From JAWAAW01 sp038884575 (lineage in GTDB: Archaea; Nanobdellota; Nanobdellia; Woesearchaeales; ARS49): 17,584 nucleotides of DNA. Within the stretch, counting starts at the first letter, position 1. Each line of letters starts with the position of its first letter. The notes under the pieces are model-generated. The model was given only the letters and a program-made list of their open reading frames with translations, did no database searches and was not told the DNA's origin. The stretch is taken from assembly GCA_038884575.1 (NCBI GenBank), contig JAWABQ010000014.1:1-17584 (forward strand), in the 5' to 3' direction. Below, in pieces: positions 7,774 through 12,815 of the stretch. The translations under genes and the position numbers were made by a program.

Positions 7774-8318
7774 ACCTGCTTTTCCTTGCCTGTTCTCCAC
7801 GTGCTTTTTGTCCTATGCGCGTGATCGCTTGCCCTGCCGTTCCTGCTTGCGCTCAGCGACGGATGCTCTTTCAGGAGTTTCATTACCTCTTCCTGGTGCA
7901 GGGCAGTGACCCTGTTGCGCAGGCTGTCAGGGCTTTCGCTTTCTGACAGCACGTCGCCGATTCTCTTTTGCTCTTCAGGAGTTATTCTGGTGTAAAAGTT
8001 CGCTATCTGCATTGCAGTCGCATACCATTCGCGCAGCCTTTCTTCCGGCACTGAAAGCGCGCCGTGGGCAAGGCGCTTTATTATGTCCATGAATTGCTGC
8101 CCTGTCTTTGCATAAAGCCTCTCGAGCAGGTCAACAAGCTCGTTTGCTGTTATCCTCACTTCTTTTTGCTGCGCTGACTTTGACTGCAGAATCAGCCTGC
8201 CTGCCTTGACAATGTCTTCTGTCAGGTATTTTGGCAGTTTTGCATCTTCTGCAACCTTGTAGACCCTGCCCAGAAGAGCATTGCTGCATGCTGTATACTC
8301 ACTTGTGAAATCATTCAT
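7770..8318 (-). CDS. Hypothetical protein, 182 aa, unrecognised
   Basis: I do not recognise this family. The protein is predicted all-helical and soluble, with no cysteine motif, signal or membrane segment. Residues 25-125 are amphipathic helices (KYLTEDIVKAGRLILQSK, ANELVDLLERLYAKTGQQFM, REWYATAMQIANFYTRIT). The last 30 residues are very basic and low in hydrophobics (Arg/Lys/His/Ser-rich, ending KSTWRTGKEKQV), a possible nucleic-acid-binding tail. The ATG at 8318 has a good Shine-Dalgarno site (GAGGTGA, 7-base spacing) and a TATA box about 45 bases upstream. Its TAA stop overlaps the lhr TAG stop in the four bases TTAG/CTAA, so it converges on lhr. Expression signals make the gene solid though its role is unknown. 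Confidence 0.8.
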   Translation of the reverse strand: MNDFTSEYTACSNALLGRVYKVAEDAKLPKYLTEDIVKAGRLILQSKSAQQKEVRITANELVDLLERLYAKTGQQFMDIIKRLAHGALSVPEERLREWYATAMQIANFYTRITPEEQKRIGDVLSESESPDSLRNRVTALHQEEVMKLLKEHPSLSASRNGRASDHAHRTKSTWRTGKEKQV

Positions 8319-8342
8319 CCCTCACTCACCTCACGACGAGAA

Positions 8343-8360
8343 ACCGCGGAAACCGGCGGT
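8343..8360. promoter_or_regulatory. GC-rich inverted repeat in a divergent promoter
   Basis: ACCGC (8343-8347) and GCGGT (8356-8360) form a 5-bp inverted repeat with an 8-base spacer, standing out from the AT-rich surroundings. Seen from the minus-strand gene it lies between the TATA box (8362-8370) and the predicted start of transcription. It could be an operator or a small hairpin; nothing in the sequence identifies a binding protein. Confidence 0.3.
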
Positions 8361-8374
8361 CATTAATAAAGCTT
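8361..8374 (-). promoter_or_regulatory. TATA box for the 182-aa hypothetical gene
   Basis: The minus strand reads AAGCTTTATTAATG, close to the AAGCTTTATAAACC form seen before two other genes in the window. Initiation would fall near 8340, leaving a leader of about 20 bases with the GAGGTGA ribosome binding site. Confidence 0.55.
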
Positions 8375-8398
8375 GTGATTGGTGTTTTTTACCACAAT

Positions 8399-8413
8399 AA
8401 TGCTTATATATCC
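8399..8413 (+). promoter_or_regulatory. TATA box for the 77-aa membrane protein gene
   Basis: AATGCTTATATATCC contains TTATATA at 8404-8410. A start of transcription about 25 bases on (near 8432) gives a 15-base leader consisting almost only of the Shine-Dalgarno sequence GAGGTGAT (8433-8440) before the ATG at 8447. Confidence 0.6.
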
Positions 8414-8446
8414 TTAATCTTAGGCTGTATGCGAGGTGATTTTACA

Positions 8447-8680
8447 ATGGCAAAGGCAATATGCAAGTGCACGCCAGGCGGATTTGTCTGGATGGTTATC
8501 GGAGTCATTGTTATGGCTCTTGGTGTCTGGGCTTTCGTAAACGGGCTCAGGATGCAGTGGTCAGGAAGCCTTGAGTGGATTAAGGTCTCATTCTGGTACG
8601 CCCTTGGGCTTCTTGTCGTATGCATAGGCAAGATGATAAAAATAAAGGGGTGCTCAAGCTGTCCTGTGCACGGCTTGTGA
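8447..8680 (+). CDS. Small two-helix membrane protein with terminal cysteine pairs
   Basis: This 77-aa protein has two transmembrane helices (about residues 13-34 and 47-64) joined by a short loop around GLRMQWSGSLEW. Both ends carry cysteines: Cys6 and Cys8 (ICKCTPGG) at the N-terminus and Cys69 and Cys72 (GCSSCPVHGL) with His75 at the C-terminus. Lysines beside the helices (3, 7, 62, 65, 67) put both termini in the cytoplasm by the positive-inside rule, so the four cysteines could form one metal or Fe-S site, or a thiol pair. I do not recognise the family. The start at 8447 was chosen over the upstream in-frame ATGs because GAGGTGAT lies 6 bases before it and the TATA box excludes the longer forms. 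A T-rich tract follows the stop. Confidence 0.8.
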   Translation: MAKAICKCTPGGFVWMVIGVIVMALGVWAFVNGLRMQWSGSLEWIKVSFWYALGLLVVCIGKMIKIKGCSSCPVHGL

Positions 8681-8689
8681 ATTACTGTC

Positions 8690-8705
8690 TTCTTTTTCTT
8701 TTTTT
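8690..8705 (+). terminator. Poly-T terminator after the 77-aa gene
   Basis: The tract TTCTTTTTCTTTTTTT begins 10 bases after the stop codon of the 77-aa gene. Archaeal RNA polymerase terminates at such T-runs without needing a hairpin. It directly adjoins the TATA box of the next gene, so the two transcripts are probably separate. Confidence 0.55.
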
Positions 8706-8722
8706 ACAAAGCTTTATAAACC
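8704..8722 (+). promoter_or_regulatory. BRE/TATA promoter for the 47-aa zinc protein
   Basis: TTACAAAGCTTTATAAACC is a textbook archaeal promoter with TATA core TTTATAAA (8713-8720). It matches 18 of 19 bases of the promoter before the Fe-S operon regulator (10072-10090). Initiation near 8741 would give a fairly long leader of about 64 bases. Confidence 0.65.
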
Positions 8723-8743
8723 AGCAAGATGTCTGGAAAGGCA

Positions 8744-8786
8744 TATACCCCGGAATTCTTCGGAATATCGACGGTATAAGGAATAT
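8744..8786 (+). other. Repeat-containing leader of the 47-aa zinc protein gene
   Basis: Within the predicted leader, TATACC (8744-8749) and GGTATA (8773-8778) form an inverted repeat. GGAAT occurs three times (8752, 8762, 8780), the first two as CGGAAT exactly 10 bases apart. This could be a binding site or RNA structure controlling the short gene; it matches no riboswitch I know. The second arm GGTATAAGG could also act as an alternative TATA box close to the start codon. Confidence 0.3.
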
Positions 8787-8804
8787 AACGGGTGAATAAG
8801 CAAA

Positions 8805-8948
8805 ATGGATCAAGCAGAAGGTGCGGCTCCGCGCGAGACGCACAAGATAAAGTGCTCGGATTGCGGCGCAGATGCAGAAGTGCCGTTCAAGCCAGCAGCT
8901 GACAGACCAGTCTACTGCCGCGAGTGCTTTAAGAAGCGCAGGAGATAA
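8805..8948 (+). CDS. CxxC-x17-CxxC mini zinc-binding protein, 47 aa
   Basis: This short gene encodes 47 residues: an acidic, flexible N-terminus, then IKCSDCGADAEVPF...PVYCRECFKKRRR. The cysteines at 17, 20, 38 and 41 form CxxC-x17-CxxC, with exactly 17 residues between the pairs. That is the signature of a small treble-clef or zinc-ribbon family widespread in methanogens, DPANN archaea and candidate bacteria (the TIGR04272-type domain). The PF-K-P and RPVYCRECF positions fit as well. The basic tail (KKRRR) suggests nucleic-acid or ribosome contact. No function has been assigned to the family as far as I know. The ATG at 8805 follows GGGTGA by 9 bases. It has its own promoter and a T-rich tract downstream. 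Confidence 0.88.
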   Translation: MDQAEGAAPRETHKIKCSDCGADAEVPFKPAADRPVYCRECFKKRRR

Positions 8949-8980
8949 ATACGGAATCCTGACAGGAAACCATCGGTTCG

Positions 8981-9003
8981 TTTTTTTGTTTTTATGTTTT
9001 CTT
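8981..9003 (+). terminator. Poly-T terminator after the zinc protein gene
   Basis: A T-rich stretch (TTTTTTTGTTTTTATGTTTT and a few more bases) begins 32 bases after the stop of the 47-aa gene. It is the strongest T-tract in the window and fits intrinsic archaeal termination. It lies upstream of the next gene's TATA box. Confidence 0.6.
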
Positions 9004-9035
9004 ATCGGCTGTGATTTGCAGCCATGCAAACACAA

Positions 9036-9050
9036 AAACGCTTTTATATG
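9036..9050 (+). promoter_or_regulatory. TATA box for the HD-domain gene, leaderless
   Basis: AAACGCTTTTATATG has a TATA core centred near 9045. The GTG start codon at 9073 lies 27-28 bases downstream, so transcription should begin within 0-3 bases of it. No Shine-Dalgarno sequence is present, consistent with leaderless translation. Confidence 0.55.
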
Positions 9051-9072
9051 CAATCCCTGATTCAAGGCGATT

Positions 9073-10041
9073 GTGGATGAAATTGGCGAGATTATCCAGC
9101 TGATCAGGGGCTATGGCAGGTTTGACGAGGCTGCATTTGCAAACTGCGAGATGTTTCTCAGGCAGCATCTGACAAGCCTTGGCGGGATTGAAGAGCCAGG
9201 CCAGTCGCACTCAGGCGAGTCAACGCTGATGCACACGTACAACGTTGTCAAGGCAATCCATTCAATACTGCAGTCGCTCAAGCAGCAGTCATACGAGCTG
9301 CCGTTTCTTGAACAGCTCTATAAGCTGGTTGACCAGGCAAGGCTTCAGGGCCACCTGCTGAAAAAGGTAGGCAACTATGACAGGTACACGCTGCTGTTCT
9401 TTGCAACCCTGTTCCACGATATTGGGAAGCTTGGGCATTTTGTCCAGACAGGAAAATCACTGGCAGAGCTCAGCAAATACGTAAAGCACGCCTTCCTTGG
9501 CGGATTCATGATTAATTTCTCAGCAGAGGGGCTAAACGCGGTTGAAGCAGAAGTAAAGAGGCTTGAGGCTGAATTCGCCCAGTTAAAGGCAGTCCCTGAA
9601 AAAACAGAAAAGCAGAAGAAATCCTATGAGGAGGCAAGGCAGCTCATAGTCCAGCTGAAGCTTGTCAGGCGGGAAATCAAAAAGCATTTCAACCTGCTAA
9701 ATGACCTGAACTTCAGCCAGAAAGACATTGAATACCTTGTTTTTGTGGTCTCAAACCACATAAGGTGCTATGACTCATTCCAGATGTACAGCCAGATAAT
9801 CCAGAACCTGAATGACAATCAGATATTGAAGAAAATAAACAGCCTGAGGCAGAAGATTCTTGAAATGATTGCACAGTTCGGGGATTACTTTTATGACATT
9901 GTCCTGTTCTTTGTGTCAGACAAGCTCGGCACAGGAGGGTTTGCGCAAGCCATGCCTGAAAGCCTTGTGAAATATGTTGAAATCGCGAATTTGCTGTATA
10001 ACGACAATACTTTTGACATTGCAAAATGCCTCATAAATTGA
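9073..10041 (+). CDS. HD-domain metal-dependent phosphohydrolase
   Basis: This 322-aa soluble protein belongs to the HD superfamily, which hydrolyses phosphate esters of nucleotides or RNA ends using one or two metal ions. The metal ligands are visible in order: His54 (LMHTYN), His115-Asp116 (LFHDIGKLGH), His139 (YVKHAF), possibly His229 (SNHIRCYD) and Asp283 (FVSDKLGT). A highly charged coiled-coil insertion of about 50 residues (153-205, EAEVKRLEAEFAQLK...) lies between the second and third ligand groups. The layout resembles HD domains of the CCA-adding and poly(A) polymerase-like groups, but there is no nucleotidyltransferase domain here. The substrate cannot be named. The GTG at 9073 is preferred because the TATA box sits about 27 bases upstream; an ATG at 9077 is out of frame. 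Confidence 0.85.
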   Translation: MDEIGEIIQLIRGYGRFDEAAFANCEMFLRQHLTSLGGIEEPGQSHSGESTLMHTYNVVKAIHSILQSLKQQSYELPFLEQLYKLVDQARLQGHLLKKVGNYDRYTLLFFATLFHDIGKLGHFVQTGKSLAELSKYVKHAFLGGFMINFSAEGLNAVEAEVKRLEAEFAQLKAVPEKTEKQKKSYEEARQLIVQLKLVRREIKKHFNLLNDLNFSQKDIEYLVFVVSNHIRCYDSFQMYSQIIQNLNDNQILKKINSLRQKILEMIAQFGDYFYDIVLFFVSDKLGTGGFAQAMPESLVKYVEIANLLYNDNTFDIAKCLIN

Positions 10042-10042
10042 C

Positions 10043-10058
10043 TTGGCGCCTAAGCCAA
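10043..10058 (+). terminator. Small hairpin after the HD-domain gene
   Basis: TTGGC (10043-10047) pairs with GCCAA (10054-10058) over a 6-base loop, starting two bases past the stop codon. No T-run follows, so it is at best a weak 3'-end element. Confidence 0.25.
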
Positions 10059-10071
10059 TTCTGCCCCTTCA

Positions 10072-10090
10072 TTACAAAGCTTTTTAAACC
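10072..10090 (+). promoter_or_regulatory. BRE/TATA promoter of the Fe-S operon
   Basis: TTACAAAGCTTTTTAAACC differs from the promoter at 8704-8722 by one base. Its TATA core centre (about 10085) lies 26 bases before the ATG at 10111, so the operon message should be leaderless at its first gene. No further promoter is seen before iscS, iscU or the genes after them. No clear palindrome overlaps the box; the only nearby repeat is the hairpin at 10043-10058. Confidence 0.65.
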
Positions 10091-10110
10091 CTCTTCACCA
10101 TAGTTAAGCC

Positions 10111-10476
10111 ATGGTGGTTCAGCTGCTTCATCCCCAGGAATTGGAGGTGTTTTACATCCTTCCTGCATTAAGGCGCGAGCTTGCAAAAGCAATGAAAAAG
10201 CTCGGAAGGAGCCAGAAGGAGATAGCTGGCAATCTCGGGGTTACAGAGGCTGCTGTGAGCCAGTACATCCACCAGAAGCGCGCAACAGGCGTTGACTTCA
10301 CAAAAGACCTGCAGAAGGAAATCAAGGAATCTGCCGCATCAATCAATGACCGCAGCGCATTCATGATAGCCACGCAGAAGCTTATGCGAAAAATACGCGG
10401 AAACCGCTTTATCTGCAGCGTCTGCAAGGACCAGAACAAGGGCACGCCAAAAGGCTGCTCAATGTGCTACGAGTGA
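10111..10476 (+). CDS. XRE-type transcriptional regulator with four-cysteine tail
   Basis: This 121-aa protein has an N-terminal helix-turn-helix domain of the archaeal XRE/COG2522 kind: ILPALRRELAKAMKK, then the HTH SQKEIAGNLGVTEAAVSQYIHQKR (34-57). A helical linker follows, with a C-terminal CxxC-x10-CxxC cluster (Cys102, 105, 116, 119; ICSVCKDQNKGTPKGCSMC). Four closely spaced cysteines can hold zinc or an Fe-S cluster. It is the first gene of the Fe-S operon, with iscS starting 4 bases after its stop, so I infer a regulator of Fe-S assembly that senses cluster or iron supply, like IscR or SufR but of another fold. A structural zinc site is the sober alternative. The ATG at 10111 is set by the TATA box 26 bases upstream. 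Confidence 0.85.
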   Translation: MVVQLLHPQELEVFYILPALRRELAKAMKKLGRSQKEIAGNLGVTEAAVSQYIHQKRATGVDFTKDLQKEIKESAASINDRSAFMIATQKLMRKIRGNRFICSVCKDQNKGTPKGCSMCYE

Positions 10477-10480
10477 GACA

Positions 10481-11662
10481 ATGAGGGAAATATACCTTGA
10501 CCACGCAGCAACCACCCCTATAGAGCCGAAAGCAAGGGCTGCAATGGAAAAATACTGGGCAGAGGAATTCGGCAATCCAGGCAGTTTTCATGCTGCGGGA
10601 TTAAGGGCGCAGAAGGCATTGAACAATTCCCGCGCTTCTGTTGCTAAAATACTGAACTGCGCTCCTGAAGAGGTTATTTTCACAGGCTCTGGCACAGAAA
10701 GCATCAACATGGCGATAAAGGGCATTTTCAGGGCAAACAAGGCAAAAGGAAAGCACATCATTACCAGCGCGACAGAGCACCATGCAGTGCTTGAGACCTG
10801 CAGGTATTTGCACAAGCACGACGGAGCAGAACTCACAATACTTCCTGTTAACAAGTATGGTCAGGTAATGCCTGAAACGCTTGAAAAGGCAATACGGCCA
10901 GACACTGTGCTCGTGACAATCCATTATGCGAACAACGAAATAGGCACGATAAACAGGATAAAAGAGCTTGCAGCAATAGCAAGAAAGCACAATGCCTTGT
11001 TTCACACAGACGCGTGCCAGGCAGCAGGAAGCCTTGACCTTGACGTACAAACGCTCGGGGTTGACCTGCTCACGCTTAACGGAAGCAAGGTATACGGCCC
11101 CAAAGGCGTCGGCGCCCTTTACATAAGGCGCGGCACAAACATACACCCCATCCTGCACGGCGGAGGACAGGAATTTGGCCTGCGCTCAGGGACAGAAAAC
11201 ATTCCTCTGATTGTTGGCTTTGCAACAGCGCTTGAGATTGCGCACCAGATGCGCGAAAAGGAGGCAGAACGGCTCGCAAAACTGAGGGACAGGCTCATAA
11301 GCACAATCCTGAAGACAATCCCGAAAACATTCCTGAACGGACATCCGACAGAGCGTTTGCCTAACAATGCCAACATCACGTTCCTTGACATTGAGGGCGA
11401 GGCATTGCTTTTGCACCTGAATGAGCACGGAATTTGCGCAAGCACAGGAAGCGCGTGCTCAAGCAAAAGCCTTGAGCCAAGCCACGTAATACTTGCCTTG
11501 GGGCTTCCTTATGAGGCATCCCACGGAAGCATTAGGTTCACGCTGGGCAGGCACACGGCAGAAGAAGACATTAACAAGGTGCTTGATGTCCTGCCAGGCA
11601 TTGTGCAGAAGCTCAGGAATATCTCGCCAGTCAATCTGAATATGGAGGATATGCTGAGATGA
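10481..11662 (+). CDS. iscS: Cysteine desulfurase IscS/NifS
   Basis: This 393-aa PLP enzyme converts L-cysteine to alanine and passes the sulfur as a persulfide to the scaffold protein. It is a class V aminotransferase fold. The N-terminal YLDHAATTP (5-13), His101 in the TEHHAVLE motif that stacks on PLP, Asp177 and Gln180 (HTDACQA), and the Schiff-base lysine Lys203 in GSKVYGPKG are all present. The residue before that lysine is Ser rather than the common His. The mobile-loop nucleophile is Cys326 in STGSACSSKSLEPSHV, the long loop of IscS/NifS (group I) enzymes that hand sulfur to IscU. The length is standard. The last codons overlap iscU by ATGA, so the two are probably translationally coupled. 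Confidence 0.97.
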   Translation: MREIYLDHAATTPIEPKARAAMEKYWAEEFGNPGSFHAAGLRAQKALNNSRASVAKILNCAPEEVIFTGSGTESINMAIKGIFRANKAKGKHIITSATEHHAVLETCRYLHKHDGAELTILPVNKYGQVMPETLEKAIRPDTVLVTIHYANNEIGTINRIKELAAIARKHNALFHTDACQAAGSLDLDVQTLGVDLLTLNGSKVYGPKGVGALYIRRGTNIHPILHGGGQEFGLRSGTENIPLIVGFATALEIAHQMREKEAERLAKLRDRLISTILKTIPKTFLNGHPTERLPNNANITFLDIEGEALLLHLNEHGICASTGSACSSKSLEPSHVILALGLPYEASHGSIRFTLGRHTAEEDINKVLDVLPGIVQKLRNISPVNLNMEDMLR

Positions 11663-12345
11663 CAATTGAGCTGAAACCAGCAGTGCATCCTGATGTTGCG
11701 GCTTCAAAGTGCGCAAGGGAAATGGAATCCTGGTTTTACACAGATATTGTTAAAGACCATTTTTTCAACCCCCGCAACATTTTCAAGACGCAAAAGGAGA
11801 TTGATGAGTACAAGCCAGATGGCATCGGGCTGGTTGGAAGCCCTGCCTGCGGCGACATGATGAAGATGTGGATAAGGGTGGACAAAGCATCTGATAAAAT
11901 AATTGAGTGCAAGTGGCAGACCTTTGGGTGCGCATCAGCAATCGCAACAACAAGCATGCTAAGCGTAATGGTTACTGAGAACGGCGGAATGAAAATCAAT
12001 GACGCGCTCAAGCTGACCCCTCGGGACGTTGTGGCGCACCTGGTTGACCTTCCAAAGAGAAAAATCCATTGTTCTGTGCTCGGCACAAAGGCATTAATTG
12101 CTGCAATAAACGATTATTTTAAGAAGACAGGCCAGAACAGCCGCGTAATAACGCAAGGCGCCAGGATAATTGACAAAGTTATGAAGGTCACAGACAAGGA
12201 TATTGAGGAGGCGGTAATTGACGGCGCTGTCACGTTTGAGGATGTGCAGAGAAGGACAAAAATAGGGATTCAGGACAAGAGCTGCATTCCAGAAGCAGAA
12301 GAGCTCATAAAGTTTTACAGGCAGAGGTATTTTGGCGCAAAATGA
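11659..12345 (+). CDS. iscU: Fe-S scaffold IscU/NifU with degenerate BFD-like tail
   Basis: This 228-aa scaffold assembles [2Fe-2S] clusters from IscS sulfur. The IscU domain begins near residue 26 (FYTDIVKDHFFNPRN) and holds the three ligands Cys64 with Asp66 (SPACGDMM), Cys91 (QTFGCASAIATTS) and Cys138 (KIHCSVLGTKAL). About 25 extra residues precede it. The C-terminal 55 residues (VTDKDIEEAVIDGAVTFEDVQRRTKIG...) look like the BFD-like [2Fe-2S] domain of NifU. However, the CxC pair is replaced by MKV and the later CGxC by DKSC, leaving only Cys209, so this part cannot bind its own cluster in the usual way. ATGA overlaps join it to iscS upstream and the fusion gene downstream. Confidence 0.95.
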   Translation: MTIELKPAVHPDVAASKCAREMESWFYTDIVKDHFFNPRNIFKTQKEIDEYKPDGIGLVGSPACGDMMKMWIRVDKASDKIIECKWQTFGCASAIATTSMLSVMVTENGGMKINDALKLTPRDVVAHLVDLPKRKIHCSVLGTKALIAAINDYFKKTGQNSRVITQGARIIDKVMKVTDKDIEEAVIDGAVTFEDVQRRTKIGIQDKSCIPEAEELIKFYRQRYFGAK

Positions 12346-12815
12346 TAACAAAAAACAGCAAAATCGGCGAAGTGATTGATGCTTGTCCTGCCACAGCAGA
12401 GGTATTTCTGAAGAACGGCATTCACTGCATTGGCTGCGGCGCAAGCCATTTTGAGACAATAGAACAGGGGCTGAAAGTCCACGGCTTTACGGACAGGGAG
12501 ATTGAAAAAGTCGTGGCGGAGCTTAACAAGACCAGCCTCAAAATCATAAGCATATCAGAAACCGCTGCAGAAAAGCTAAAGGCGCTGATGAAAAAGCAGA
12601 AAAAGGAAGATTATTGCCTTCGCGTGCAGGCAGTAAAGGGCAGGTATGGTCTTGATTTTGAAAAAGCAGCCAAAGATGATGATGAAATAGTAAAAGAACA
12701 GGGACTGACATTCATAATTGCAAAAAAAACACTCCCAGAAGTAAGGGGCGCAAGGATAGGCTACATTGAAAGCCCTGTGGCGGGATTCAGCATTACAGGG
12801 CCCAAGAGAAAATGA
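12342..12815 (+). CDS. DUF1858 domain fused to A-type-carrier-like (HesB/IscA) domain
   Basis: This 157-aa protein has two domains. Residues 5-62 are a DUF1858 redox-disulfide domain, the type found with hybrid-cluster proteins: IGEVIDACPATAEVFLKNGI followed by HCIGCG, with Cys15, Cys29 and Cys32. Residues 67-157 match the HesB/IscA/ErpA fold in pattern: ISETAAEKLKALMKK, YCLRVQAVKGRYGLDF, LTFIIAKKTL, ARIGYIESPVAGFSITGP. The three IscA ligand cysteines are missing: the loop after the second strand has no GCSG, and the chain ends before the CGCG motif. Cys92 sits elsewhere. It therefore probably does not carry clusters in the classic way; a redox, delivery or docking role next to IscU is an inference. 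It overlaps its neighbours by ATGA on both sides. Confidence 0.85.
   Translation: MITKNSKIGEVIDACPATAEVFLKNGIHCIGCGASHFETIEQGLKVHGFTDREIEKVVAELNKTSLKIISISETAAEKLKALMKKQKKEDYCLRVQAVKGRYGLDFEKAAKDDDEIVKEQGLTFIIAKKTLPEVRGARIGYIESPVAGFSITGPKRK

Noticed and set aside
8375..8446. A longer N-terminus for the 77-aa membrane protein
   Set aside because: The in-frame upstream ATGs precede or overlap the TATA box or lie outside the predicted message, while GAGGTGAT sits at ideal spacing before the ATG at 8447.
8872..9060. A 62-codon frame covering the end of the zinc microprotein and its terminator
   Set aside because: It passes through the poly-T tract (hence its Phe/Leu-rich middle) and shares no family trait, whereas the 47-aa zinc protein in the other frame has a precise cysteine signature.
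10588..11466. Several minus-strand frames inside iscS, up to 185 codons
   Set aside because: They are Cys/Leu-rich antisense shadows of a gene with complete catalytic motifs and have no expression signals.
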